NCBI GenBank assembly: GCA_033557465.1 | Contig: CM066047.1 | Span: forward strand, 4,960,001-5,024,000 | Reading direction: 5' to 3' | DNA from: Ichthyophis bannanicus | Taxonomy: Eukaryota; Chordata; Amphibia; Gymnophiona; Ichthyophiidae | DNA: 64,000 bases | Shown here: in pieces, positions 53,757 through 63,706 of the stretch | Numbering within the stretch: position 1 is the first letter of the stretch | Layout of the letters: each line of letters opens with the position of its first letter | Notes under the pieces: generated by a model | What the model saw: the letters and a program-made list of their open reading frames with translations, nothing else | Told to the model about the DNA's origin: nothing | Database searches by the model: none | Translations under genes and position numbers: made by a program

Positions 53757-55366
53757 GGGAAGTAGTCAAGATGGTGGACGGAAGCGCCAAGCTGTGAGCT
53801 GCTGTTTCGTGAATCGCCAGTGCTCGAGGTGCTCCTGTTGTTTGTATGGGGCGGAGAAAGCGGAAGCAAGCAGCCGAACCTCCCGGCGGGAGCCTGCTGA
53901 ATCCAGCAAGCCAGCGGACTCTCGGTGACTGTGGCTTTTCACTTGGTGCTGGAGCGGTGTCTTCAGCTGGGGCAGGAGGAGGAGGATCGCCCCAGAGCGT
54001 GTCTGGTGTGTGGCTCTCTCCGGAGCAGCGCACCACCCGCCCCCCCCCCCCTCCGCCGCGACCCGGAAGCTCGACCTCAGCTGGTGTTGCTCTCTCAAAG
54101 GTCTTGACGGCGAGTATGCCTCTCTCTGAGGGCAATGGAGGAGCTAGTACTGAGGTGAATTTCTCCCCTGATAGTGTGGGATGGCATGAACATGGAGGAA
54201 GGTTATCATCGGAACGTGTTTTGGTGGCTGACCCGTCTCAGCGGGAGGCTCTTCTTGGGATTCCTATGATGGTGAGACCAGCGGCATATACAATGGAAAC
54301 GCTGTGGGAAGGAATTGCGACTCTAAACCTCTCCTTGATTAAAATGTGTGGGACGTTTGAATCTGAGATAAAAATCATTAAAGCTACTTGTGATACTGTC
54401 TCCAATACTTATGAGGAACAAGCTGGGAGAATTACCAAACTGGAGAATGAGTTGGGAGAACTGGTTACTGCCCAGAATAAGGACAGAGCTGTCTCTAGTC
54501 GGAAGATGGAATATCTGGAGAATCAGGTCCAACGGAGTAATCTTCGGTTCCTGAACTTCCCTAGGTCTCCTTTATTATCAGCTATGGAGATGGTGCAGAA
54601 GTACTTCGGGGAGGTTTTGAAGATCCCCCCGGAGCAGTTTCCCCCTATAACTAGAGCTCAGTATTTGTCCTTAGGTAGTAGGGATAGGGTAAGCACGACT
54701 CCCTCTACTTCTCCTGGCGTGGGAGACCTTACTGGGTTTCTTGAGAATTCCCTGGAGGTCGTGACTGAAAGAACTACCCTCCTTGTGACATTAGCTTTGG
54801 AGTCAGATAAGATTTATATCCTCAGAATGTATTTCAGGAATGCTAGTGAGTTTTTTTGGGGTTCTAAAGTTTGGGTATTTCTTGATTTAGCTCGTGTTAC
54901 ACAACTGAGAAGGAAGGACTTTTTGGCCCTTCGTCCCAGGGTTTTGGCCCTGGGAGCTATTTCTCAGCTTAAATTTCCGGTTAAATGTTATGTGGGATTT
55001 AAACAGAAGATGTATTTGTTTTTTGAACCTAAACAACTTCTGGCCTTTCTGGAAGCTAGAGAGGGGAGTGTGGTTGAAGTTTTGGTTCATTCCCATTTGG
55101 CTGACGTGTAAGTCTCTTATCTGCTGTGAAATAACGTTTATGTTTAGATAGTGTAGGTTGTACCTTTGGGTTCCTAACTATTGTTTGAATTTCCTGGTAC
55201 CTCCCTTTTTCCTTCTTTTTTGTGGTCTAACAATAATGGAAATCGTTTTTTGATTAAATGTAATTGCCTGTTATGTATAACAATAATCCATTTGTTTCTT
55301 TCATTCATTGTAATTTTGTTTGGATGTAATGATTAGATAATTAATACATATAAAATAAAAAAAACC
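53757..55366 (+). mobile_element. ORF1-only L1-like retroelement (HAL1-like), copy 2
   Basis: Duplication ctaaatag at 53,749-53,756 and 55,367-55,374, with an A-rich 3' end (55,351-55,364). The 5' end gggaagtagtcaagatggtg resembles the YY1-type start of many L1 promoters. One ORF (53,846-55,111) and a 255-bp AT-rich 3'UTR make up the element, with no ORF2. Confidence 0.87.
53846..55111 (+). CDS. L1 ORF1p-like RNA-binding protein (HAL1-like copy 2)
   Basis: 421 codons from the ATG at 53,846 (MGRRKRKQAAEPPGG). The first 130 residues are Gly/Ser/Pro-rich with a poly-Pro run. A coiled coil follows (KMCGTFESEIKIIKATCDTV through EEQAGRITKLENELGELV), then the RRM-like start LENQVQRSNLRFLNFPRSP. The C-terminal domain holds LLVTLALESDKIYILRMYF, WVFLDLARVTQLRRKDFLAL, RPRVLALGA and LLAFLEA. 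This matches the L1 ORF1p plan of coiled coil, RRM and CTD. The frame is fully open. The start is close to the element's 5' end (90-bp leader). Confidence 0.84.
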   Translation: MGRRKRKQAAEPPGGSLLNPASQRTLGDCGFSLGAGAVSSAGAGGGGSPQSVSGVWLSPEQRTTRPPPPPPRPGSSTSAGVALSKVLTASMPLSEGNGGASTEVNFSPDSVGWHEHGGRLSSERVLVADPSQREALLGIPMMVRPAAYTMETLWEGIATLNLSLIKMCGTFESEIKIIKATCDTVSNTYEEQAGRITKLENELGELVTAQNKDRAVSSRKMEYLENQVQRSNLRFLNFPRSPLLSAMEMVQKYFGEVLKIPPEQFPPITRAQYLSLGSRDRVSTTPSTSPGVGDLTGFLENSLEVVTERTTLLVTLALESDKIYILRMYFRNASEFFWGSKVWVFLDLARVTQLRRKDFLALRPRVLALGAISQLKFPVKCYVGFKQKMYLFFEPKQLLAFLEAREGSVVEVLVHSHLADV

Positions 55367-55374
55367 CTAAATAG

Positions 55375-58145
55375 AGTTAGAACATATAGCACTAAATGAG
55401 AGGTTAGATATGATTGGTATCTCAGAGACATGGTGGAAGGAGGACAACCAGTGGGATACTGTGATACCTGGGTACAAACTATATCGTAATGATGGAGCTG
55501 ATCAAATTGGTGGAGGGGTTGTGCTCTGTGTTAGAGAGGGCATTGAGTCACAAAGGATTAAAGTTTTACAGGAAACAAAATTCACTGTAGAATCTCTATG
55601 GATTGAAATTTCATGTAAAAAGGAGAAGGCGATGGCTGTGGGGATGTACTATTGACCGCCTGGCCAGAGTGAACAAATGGATGATGAAATGTTCAAAGAA
55701 ATCAGGGAAGCTAACAAAAAAGTTACAGCACAGTAATAATAATGGATTATTTCAATTACCTCGGTATCAACTGGATCATGCTAGGGAGATAAAGTTCCTA
55801 GATTAAATAAATGACTACTTCTTGGAGCAGCTGGTTCATGAACTGACCAGAGGGGAAGCCATTTTTGACCTAGTCCTTAGTAGAACACAAGATCTGGTGC
55901 AAGAGATAAGGGTGTTGGGGCCACTTGGCAATAGTGATCATAGCATGATCACGTTTGATTTAATAAATGGAGGAAGGATGGCAAGGAAATCCACAGTACT
56001 ACCTTTTAACTTTCAAAAGAGAGACTATGATAAAATGAGGAAAACAGTTAAGAAAAAACTAAAAGGAGCAGTTGCAAAAGTTAAAGATTTACATCAAGCA
56101 TGGGTGTTTAAAAATACTATTTTGGAAGCCCAGACCAGCTGCATTCCATGCTTTAAGAAAAGTGGAAGTCAGTCCAAAAAACTGCCAGCATGGTTTAAAG
56201 GTGAGGTCAGAGAGGCTGTTGCCAAAAAAAGCATCTTTCAGGAAATGGGAAAACTAAACCAAATGACGAAAACTGGAAACAACATAAGCACTGGCAAGTT
56301 AGATGGAAGGCATTGATAAGGCCGGCAAAGAGAGAATTTGAGATGAAGCTTGCTGTGGAAGCAAAAACACGTAATTAAGACTTTTTCAAGTACATTCGTA
56401 GCAAACAACCTGTGAAAATGTCAGTTGCACCATTAGATGATAGAGGAGTAAAAGGGCCACTAAAAGGGGACAAGGCCATAGCGGAGAGATTGAATGAATT
56501 CTTTGCTTCAGTCTTTACTGAGGAAGATGTAGGGATGTTACCCATGACCAAAATGATATTTAAAGGTGATGCCAGAGAAGAATTGAAAGAAATATCGATA
56601 CACTGGGAAGATGTATTACAACTGTTTGATACATTGAAGAGTAGCCAATCACCAGGACCAGATGGTATACATCCAAGGGTATTGAAAGAACTGAAATATG
56701 AGATTGCAGACCTACCATGAGTAATCTGTGAACTATCATTAAAATTATCTGCAATACCTGAAGACTGAAGGATGGCCAACGTAACGCCAATTTTTAAAAA
56801 GGGTTCCAGGGGTGATCCAGGAAACTGCAAACCGGTGAGCTTGACATGAGTACCGGGACAAATGGTATAAACCATTATAAAGATCAAAATTACTGAACAT
56901 GTAGATAGTCATGGCTTAATGGGAGGCAGTCAACGTGGCTTTAGCCAAGGAAGTTCTTGTCTTGCTAATCTATTATGTATTTTTGAAGGTGTGAATAAAC
57001 AGATAGACAATGGTGAGTCGGTTGATATAGTGTATCTGGATTTTCAGAAAGCCTTTGACAAGGTCCCTCATGAAAGATTCTTGGCAAATTTAAAAAGTCA
57101 TGGGATAGGAGGCAGTATGCTATTGTGAATCAGGAACTGGTTAAAAGATAGAAAGCAGATGGTAGGGCTAAATGGCCAATTTTCCCAATGAAAGATGAAT
57201 AGTGGAGTACCCAGGAATCTGTGCTGAGTCCACTGCTTTTTTAACATCTTCATAAATGACCTGGAAATGGGAACAACAAGTGAGCTGATTAATTTTGTTT
57301 CATCTGCAATTTTTTTCACAGTTAAAACACAAGATTATGAAAAATTGAAAGAGGAACTTGATAGATCGGAAGACTAGACATACAAATGGCAGATGAAATT
57401 TAATATGGACAAGTGCTAAGTTATGCACCTAGGAAAGAAAAACCCAAACTATGGTTACATGATGCAAGGTTCCACATTAGGAACCACCACCCAGGAAAAA
57501 AGGTTTAGGCGTTATCGTGGATAATATGTTGAAACCGCCCAGTGTGCAGCGGCGGCAGCCAAGAAAGCAAATAGAATGCTAGAAATCATTAGGAAAGTAA
57601 TGGAGAATAAAACAAAGGGTATTATAATGCCTCTGTATCGTTCCATGGTGCAATCACACCTTGAATATTGTGTGCAATTCTGTTCGCCATATCTTAAAAA
57701 AGATATAGCATTATTAGAAAAGGTACAGAGAAGAGCCACCAAAATGGTAAAGGGGATGGAAGAATACACCTATGAAGAGAGGCTAAAAAAGGTTAGGGTT
57801 CTTAAAACTGGAAAAGAGACAGCTTAGGGGAGATATGATAGAGGTCTATAAATGAATGAATGGAGTGGAACAGGTAAACGTAGATCGATTGTTTATACCA
57901 TCAAAATATAGAAAGACTAGGGGACAGGCAATGAAGCTAGTATGTAGCCTATTTAAGACTAATAAGAGAAAATATTTTTTCACTCAATATGTAATCAAAC
58001 TCTGGAATTCGTTACTGGAAGATGTAGAAAAAGCTTTTAGTATAGTCTGGTTTAAAAAAGTTTTGGACAAGTTCCTGGAGGAAAAGTCCATAAACCATTA
58101 TTAAAGGGGACCCGGGAAATCCACTGCTTATCCCGGGACAAGCAT
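55375..58145 (+). mobile_element. CR1-A LINE, long copy
   Basis: Endonuclease (IGISETWWKEDNQWDTVIPG, 55,410) through linker, RT and C-terminus to the 3'UTR start (ttgtggaacttgtag, 58,145). It is a reference for reading the split copies. Many stops and frameshifts. The RT catalytic box is replaced by an inverted version of itself near 57,290-57,312. Confidence 0.88.
55410..58104 (+). pseudogene. CR1-A ORF2 (multiply broken)
   Basis: Endonuclease pieces: IGISETWWKEDNQ, then a stop in the VGMYY-PP region (55,651), then MEQLVHELTRGEAIFDLVLS and GNSDHSMITFDL (55,930). Linker: LPAWFKGEVREAVAKK. RT: SPGPDGIHPRVLKELKYEI, a stop after ADLP, QRGFSQGSSCLANLL, YLDFQKAFDKVPH. A micro-inversion replaces the FADDTK box, then KLKEELDRS. 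C-terminal: [38 protein letters not shown], and LEEKSINHY ending at 58,104. It cannot encode an active protein. Confidence 0.87.
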
Positions 58146-58277
58146 TGTGGAACTTGTAGTAGTAATTTTATCAGGCAGTGAAACCCCCCCCCCCCCCCCC
58201 GCTGGTACTCAATACTACAAAGTGCCATCTTAGAAGAAGTCTTCTTAATAGGCAGGGCTTAATGTTTGGGGAAAGAA

Positions 58278-59230
58278 TCTAGAATGTGCAGCAGCAGTCA
58301 AGAAAGCAAACAAAATGCTAGGAATAATAAGGAAAGGAATGTAGAATAAAACAAAGGTTATTATCATGCCTCTGCATTCTCTATGGTGGAACTACACTTA
58401 GGGGCATGTTTACCAAAGTGCACTACATGGTAGTGTGGGTTTTATCATGTGGTTAGAACATCATGCTAAAATGTAGCATGGGCCCCTGCGCTGCGTGGCC
58501 TGCAATGGGGTGAGGACTGGGTGGGTCAGGGCAGAACAGAGGCATCAATGGCAATTTGCAATTAGCACGAGCTAGTAATACCAGTGCTTCAGCGGGTGGC
58601 ATTAAGTACATCCACATGCTGACTCTCGTGGTGCTGCATCTTTGCACTGCGCTAACTGTAGGGGAGCAGATGCACATACACCCTAAAGATAGCACAGCCC
58701 CCCCTGCGCTAACACAGCCAACACGGACATTACTGGCACAGGCTTTAGTAAACACGCGTCTTTGGTCATTTTGTGCAGTTCTGGTTGCCGCTTTAAAAAA
58801 AAAAAAGATATAGCAGAAGTAGAAAAGGTAAATTGAAGGGTGATGGAAAGATACCCTTATGAAGAAGAGCTTAAAAGGTTAGGGCTTTTCAGCCTGGAGA
58901 TGGCTTAGAGGAGATATGATAGTTGTCTATAAAATAATGAGTGGAATGAATGAGTAAAGCTAAATCAGTTGTTTACGCCTTCCAAAAGTACAAAGACTAG
59001 GGAACACACAACGTAGTACATTTTAAGACTAAATGGAGAAAATCTTATTTCACTCAATGTGTAATCAAACTCTGGAATTCATTGCTGGGGGACATAGTAA
59101 AAGCTGTTAATGTACCCTGCGTTAAAAAAGGTTTGGACTAGTTCTTGTATTATATCGGACTAGGGAAACTCACAGTTTATCCCTGGGATAAGCAATATGG
59201 AATCTGTCTACCTCTTGGGAACCTGACAGC
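58278..59230 (+). mobile_element. CR1-A LINE 3' fragment, split by a MITE
   Basis: Starts in the AVKKANKMLGIIRKG block. It is interrupted at 58,401-58,760 and resumes with an FVQFWLPL-like block, then the C-terminus near 59,040 (FHSMCNQTLEFIAG), to a degraded tail near 59,220. A C-run at about 58,184-58,200 separates it from the preceding CR1-A. Confidence 0.8.
58401..58760. mobile_element. Non-autonomous DNA transposon (Harbinger-like)
   Basis: 360 bp with imperfect inverted ends ggggcatgtttaccaaag and, on the other side, the complement of gacgcgtgtttactaaag. CR1-A sequence stops at cactta and resumes at tttggtcatt, consistent with a 3-bp duplication (tta / ttt, diverged). No coding capacity. 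A 3-bp duplication suggests PIF/Harbinger, tentatively. Confidence 0.6.
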
Positions 59231-59324
59231 AGGAGCAGTGCTATCCAGTAAGTGAGTAAGCGTGGCAGGGGGTGCCATCCTCCAGGAGCTGCTGTTTCTA
59301 AATGCCCCCCCATCCCCTAAGCAG

Positions 59325-60526
59325 GGCCAACCCTAGGTATGTGCAGGCACGAGAGGCCCCACGCACCTGACTGACTTCAAAGGGAGCTGGTGAGGCCTGA
59401 AGTCTGGCACTCTGGCTCACCTCTGCACAGCTGCAGGAGGAGCGTTTTCCTTTAATCCCATGGCTGTGCTAAGTCACAGCTGCCGGCGCTGCTGAATTCC
59501 TGGAGGTTAAACAGCATTTCCTGTCTTGCACAAGAGATAGGAAGTGTCCCTCTTTAACCTCCAGGAACTTGGTGGTGTTGGTGGCTGCAACTTAGCACAG
59601 CCACGGGAGTAAAGGAAAATGCTCTCATGGCTCTTTACTCCTGTGGCTGCGTAGAGGTAAGCTGGGGAGCTGGGCTTCGGGACTCACTAGCTCCCTCTGG
59701 AGCAGGTCAGGTGCACATGGGGCACATCATGGTGTGTGTGGGGGGGGGGAGAGCTGTTGGCACTGTAAGAGGACTGGGGCTAGAACGGGAAATGGGTTAA
59801 TGTTGGAGGATGGTGACACTGCTATTGAAAGGGAAATAATGCTGGGGGGGAGGGCTGATATTGGGGGCCAGGACTGGAAAAGGGCTGATGCTGAGGGCTA
59901 GAGGGACTGGAAGGGAGCCAAAGCTGGGAGGGACTGGAACTGGAGAAGGACTGATACTGGGGGAGGTAGAACTGGAAATGGGGATGGGGGGACTGGGACT
60001 GAAAGGGAGATGATGCTAGGAGAGACTGGAACTGGAGGACTGCTGATTCTGGGGGCTTAGGACTGATGCTGAAGGATGGAGCAAGTGGGTCTGGAAGGGA
60101 GATGATTCTAAGAGGGGCTGGAACTAGAAGGGATCTGATGCTTGGGAAGGACTGGAAGGGGGTGGGGCTGGGGGTAGAAAAAAGAAGCTGGGGGAGTGAG
60201 GATGGATAGGGGGACAGATATATTTTGTGTGGCAGGGAAGAAAAAAGTTCATACAGAGGGAACAGTTGAGAGGGAGTGGCATGAGAATGAATGCTGGGGT
60301 AAGAAGGAGGAAAGGCAGGGTTAATATATCGGAAAATGAAGTAGCTGGGTGGGTGTGCAGAAGGAATGTAGGAGGTGGTACTGGGGAAAGGGAGATGGGA
60401 GAGAACAAGGACTGGGACTTAAGTGGAGACTTAAAATTGAGTGGAAGAAAAGAAGAAAAAGACAGAATCTAAGACTGGGTGGGTATGGGGAGAGTAAGCA
60501 GGGATTCAGATGGTGGGCACAACTCA
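59325..60526. repeat. Repeat with inverted copy of the ggactggaa minisatellite
   Basis: Starts cagggccaaccctagg, contains a GC-rich block, then many irregular units of the ggactggaactggaaa / gggctgatgctgggg type (59,750-60,200), then purine-rich sequence to the next CR1-A. It is the reverse-complement counterpart of 20,690-21,500. No transposase. Confidence 0.55.
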
Positions 60527-61543
60527 CTGAGGTGGCCAAGAAAGCAAATAGAATGCTAGGAATCATAAGGAAAGGAATGGAGAATAAAACAAAAGATATT
60601 ATAATGCTTCTGTATTGTTCCATGGTGCGACTGCACCTTGTATATTGTGTGCAATTCTGGTCGCCGCATCTTAAAAAGGATATAGCAGAATTAGAAAATG
60701 TATAGAGAAGAGCCACCAAAATGGTACAGGAGATGGAAGGATGCCCTTATGAGGAAAGGCTTAAAAGGTTAGAGCTCTTCAACCTGAAAAGAGACGGCTG
60801 AGTGGAGATATGATATAGGTCTATAAACTGAATAGAGTGGAACGGGTAAACGTAAATAGATTTGTTTTTGTTCTTAAGTGCTGTTGAGTCTGTGTCGACT
60901 CATGCAACTCTCTGGATAGTTAACCTAAACTGTGCTCGATCATAGCACTCATATTTGCATTGACCTTCTAACTTGCCAAGTAGTATGTCTTTTCTCTAAC
61001 AATCTCTCTTCACATGATGTGTCCAAAATATGAAAGTCAAAGTCTTGTCACCTGAGCTTCTAAGGAAAGTTTAGGTTTGATCTTCTCTAGTACTGACTGG
61101 TTTGTTCTTTGGGCAGTCCATGATATACACAGTATTTGTCGCCAGCACCAATTCAAAGGCATCAATTTTCACAGTCTAACTTTCACGTCCATATGATGTT
61201 ACTGAAAATATCATGGCTTGGAGAAGTCAAATCTTTATATGGAGAAAGACATCTCTGCTCTTGAGAATCTTGTCTAGGTCCTTCATAGCCATTTTGCCAA
61301 GAGCAATGCGTCATCGGATTTCTTGACTCCTTGTCCTTTCTTTATTGATTGTTGATCCAAGCAGGTTAAAGTTGTCAACTATTTCAATTTTTTCTCCAAC
61401 GATGAACTTATTCATTTTGCCAGTTGTCAGGATTTTTGCCTTCTTAACTTTAAGGTGCAGGCTCATTTTAAGACTGTTCCTTGATCTTGAGAAGCAAATG
61501 TTTCAGACAGTCTTCACTTTTAGCCAGTAATGTGGTATCATGA

Positions 61544-63261
61544 TGTCACACTTCAGCACCCTCTGGTATATATAGGCGGTTGCCTAGGAGGGGTTGGCAT
61601 GTGATGCATAGGGGAATACATATTTATAAACCTTCTAAGTGCTGCAGCCTGTGGTGTCCGTTGTAGTTGTGGTCCAAGTAAATACAGCAAAGGCTTCCGT
61701 GGGTTTAACAATAACTTTATTGCCGCACAGGAGTTTGGTGAACTACTTCCCCAAACACAGACAAAAGATGGTGCTACGCAATTGTGTCAAATAAAAGTCC
61801 AAGAATCCCCTGATGCTTCTCAGGTACAAACTCAAAGCAAAACATTCAGCTTTCAAACTTCCTTCAGCTTCAAATACAACAGCTGTTTCTCTCCATTGGC
61901 ATTGCTTCCATATACATGCTTTAAACACAGGAAAACTTTCACAGCCTTGTACTTCTCTTCACAGCTGAATTAATTAGGTTTGAGTTTCCCACAGGCAGAA
62001 CGCTGCCTTTCTTCTCCGTGGAAACTCAGGTTATAGCAAATAGGCTTTCTCAGCACTTCTATAGGATATCTTTGTACAGCTTTCACTCCTTTTACAGGAT
62101 ACACTTATATGGCTTTCAGTCCTTATAACAAACCCCACAGTCCATAGCGGATCCACTGCTATCACTTAATAGTGCATCAATTTGCATATCCTCCAGCTCT
62201 GGGTCTGATATGTCCTTAAGACCTGGGTTAAGGGAGTCTACAGACTGCCACTGCTTAATTAGTGCTTTAAGCTGCTTCCGTTTGTTATCTCTAAAATACC
62301 TAGGCACTTGCAAGGATTCCAAATCACCAGCACCTTTTAAAACATCACAAAAAGGGCTCACCTTCCTTCTGGTCTGCCTAGTATATGCTTTCTGGTTGAG
62401 AGGCAAACATTTCCCTTGATACTGCTTCACTAGTTCTTTTAACACAGCGTGCTCTTCAGAGTCTAACTCTTGCCCGTGTCTGTGCTGCCTGCAATTAGTA
62501 ACATGCTGAAAGGCACCTGGGCTATACTCAGAGCTAGAGCTCCTGTCACGTTCTCTGTAGTATGAAAACTTTTGCAGTCTTTTGAATGGGACTTTCTCTC
62601 TTCCCAATCTCTCCTTTATAATTCTGGCTTTGAGAGAAGATTCCAGAGAACTACTCCTATCCCTTCCAGGCAAGGTATCTGACCTTTTCCCCTGAGGTTT
62701 AAAATAGTCTCTGACCTGTTTTTGTTTGCTGTGCAGCTCACGGTAGTTCCTTCCTGGAAGCTTTTTCAGACGGCACTCCTGAGACCTGGCTGTCTCTCTG
62801 CAGTCTGGCTGGCAACTCCCCAAGCACCTTGTGCCAACCGGGTATCGGTTGCTCTTGGCTTTGCTTCTCCTGGTCCCCAGATCTCTCCCTGGATCTGACT
62901 CTCCTGGACCTTCCTGGAACTGCTCTCTTTCTCCTTGCTGCTCATGGAACTCCCCGTAGTGTTCTCTCTCTCTTTCTTGTTCGAGTTCTCTTTCCAGTTC
63001 CTGTTCTCCCTGACTAACAGTTGCTTCCTGGTTATGTGAACAGGGCTGCCCTATCAGGTGTGACTCCGCCCCTTTTTCTCCCACGTCAGCTCCCTGGGTT
63101 TGCCTGAAGCTAGGGTGTGGCTCTCTTTCTGCTTTCCTGTGCAGAGCAGCTTTCAGGGCTGAATCCTTAACCCTTTCCTGACCTGGTTTACTGACAGCTT
63201 CTGAGGACAAAAAGTGTTTTAAACCCCTATTTTTAGGTTCTGCAACCTCTGCCTTGTCACA
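61544..63261 (-). mobile_element. X3: long solo LTR (1,718 bp) with internal reading frame
   Basis: Ends TGTCACACTT...CTTGTCACA with flanks ATGA (61,540-61,543) and ATCA (63,262-63,265), a 4-bp duplication with one difference. On the minus strand there is a TATA-like catataag (about 62,111-62,104), an AATAAA (61,721-61,716) about 172 bp before the 3' end, and the near-palindrome taggcggttgccta (61,573-61,587). Same family design as X1 and X2. Confidence 0.75.
62116..63261 (-). CDS. X3 LTR-borne reading frame, 381 codons
   Basis: Open from the first base of the LTR (TGT, Cys: CDKAEVAEPKNRGLKHF) to a stop at 62,116. There is no obvious initiator, so it likely continues from an absent internal region. 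Composition is strongly hydrophilic: a Glu/Gln/Arg-rich stretch (QELERELEQERERE), two Arg-Asp-Arg-Ser runs (GRDRSSSLESS, RERDRSSSSEYS), and a basic region with a possible helix (RDNKRKQLKALIKQWQSVDS). The acidic end is SSGSAMDCGVCYKD. The LTR's TATA-like box lies immediately after the stop, so the frame fills U3. No known domain is recognised. Confidence 0.55.
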   Translation of the reverse strand, partial: CDKAEVAEPKNRGLKHFLSSEAVSKPGQERVKDSALKAALHRKAEREPHPSFRQTQGADVGEKGAESHLIGQPCSHNQEATVSQGEQELERELEQEREREHYGEFHEQQGEREQFQEGPGESDPGRDLGTRRSKAKSNRYPVGTRCLGSCQPDCRETARSQECRLKKLPGRNYRELHSKQKQVRDYFKPQGKRSDTLPGRDRSSSLESSLKARIIKERLGREKVPFKRLQKFSYYRERDRSSSSEYSPGAFQHVTNCRQHRHGQELDSEEHAVLKELVKQYQGKCLPLNQKAYTRQTRRKVSPFCDVLKGAGDLESLQVPRYFRDNKRKQLKALIKQWQSVDSLNPGLKDISDPELEDMQIDALLSDSSGSAMDCGVCYKD

Positions 63262-63525
63262 ATCAGCATAGCAAAGGTTGTTGGTGAGTCTTCCACAATC
63301 TTCACACTTTTGTTGTCTTCCTACAGTCCTGCTTCTCTGATGATTTGTTCTGCATATAAATTAGAGGTAGGGGGAAAGTGTGCAGCTTTGTCGTACACCT
63401 TTGCTGATTTTAAACCATTTTCTCCTAATTTCGTTCGTACTATTGCTTCTTGATCAATGTAAAGGTTGTGTAAGAGAACTATTAGTTGTTCTAGTATGCC
63501 CATGCTTGTTTATGATTGTTTACGC

Positions 63526-63706
63526 CAAGGATCTCCAAATCCAGTCCTGGAGGGCCACAAACCAATCAGATTTTCAGGATGTCCCTAATGAATATGCAAG
63601 AGAGATTTGCATGCCCCATTGTATTCAAATTTCCCTCATGCATATTCATTAGGGATATCCTGAAAATCTGGCTGCAGCCTTCCAGGACCGGATTTGGAGA
63701 TCCCTG
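63526..63706. mobile_element. hAT-type foldback MITE (181 bp)
   Basis: Nearly the whole element is palindromic: caaggatctccaaatccagt on the left pairs with the complement of the right end, which reads cagggatctccaaatcc. The inner arms gaatatgcaagagag / catgcatattcattagg also pair. The 8-bp duplication is gtttacgc (63,518-63,525) and gtttacac (63,707-63,714). CR1-A continues on both sides. Confidence 0.88.

Larger units (their letters stand above)
60871..63508 (-). mobile_element. RTE-type LINE, split by LTR X3
   Basis: The minus strand from the right reads LIVLLHNLYIDQEAIVRTKL, NLYAEQIIREAGL, a shifted GRLTNNLCYAD, LTR X3, then DTTLLAKSEDCLKHLLLKI, KAKILTTGKMNKFIVGEKI, NFNLLGSTINKERTRSQEI and IALGKMAMKDLDKILKSRD. 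This is the RTE RT core and C-terminus. The 3' end lies at the left (cactcaacagc-like, gtcgacacagac). X3 interrupts the YADD catalytic box. Confidence 0.85.

Noticed and set aside
62829..63017. Small plus-strand frames with hydrophobic, signal-like sequence in X3
   Set aside because: Antisense to the long charged frame; composition follows from its Glu/Arg codons.
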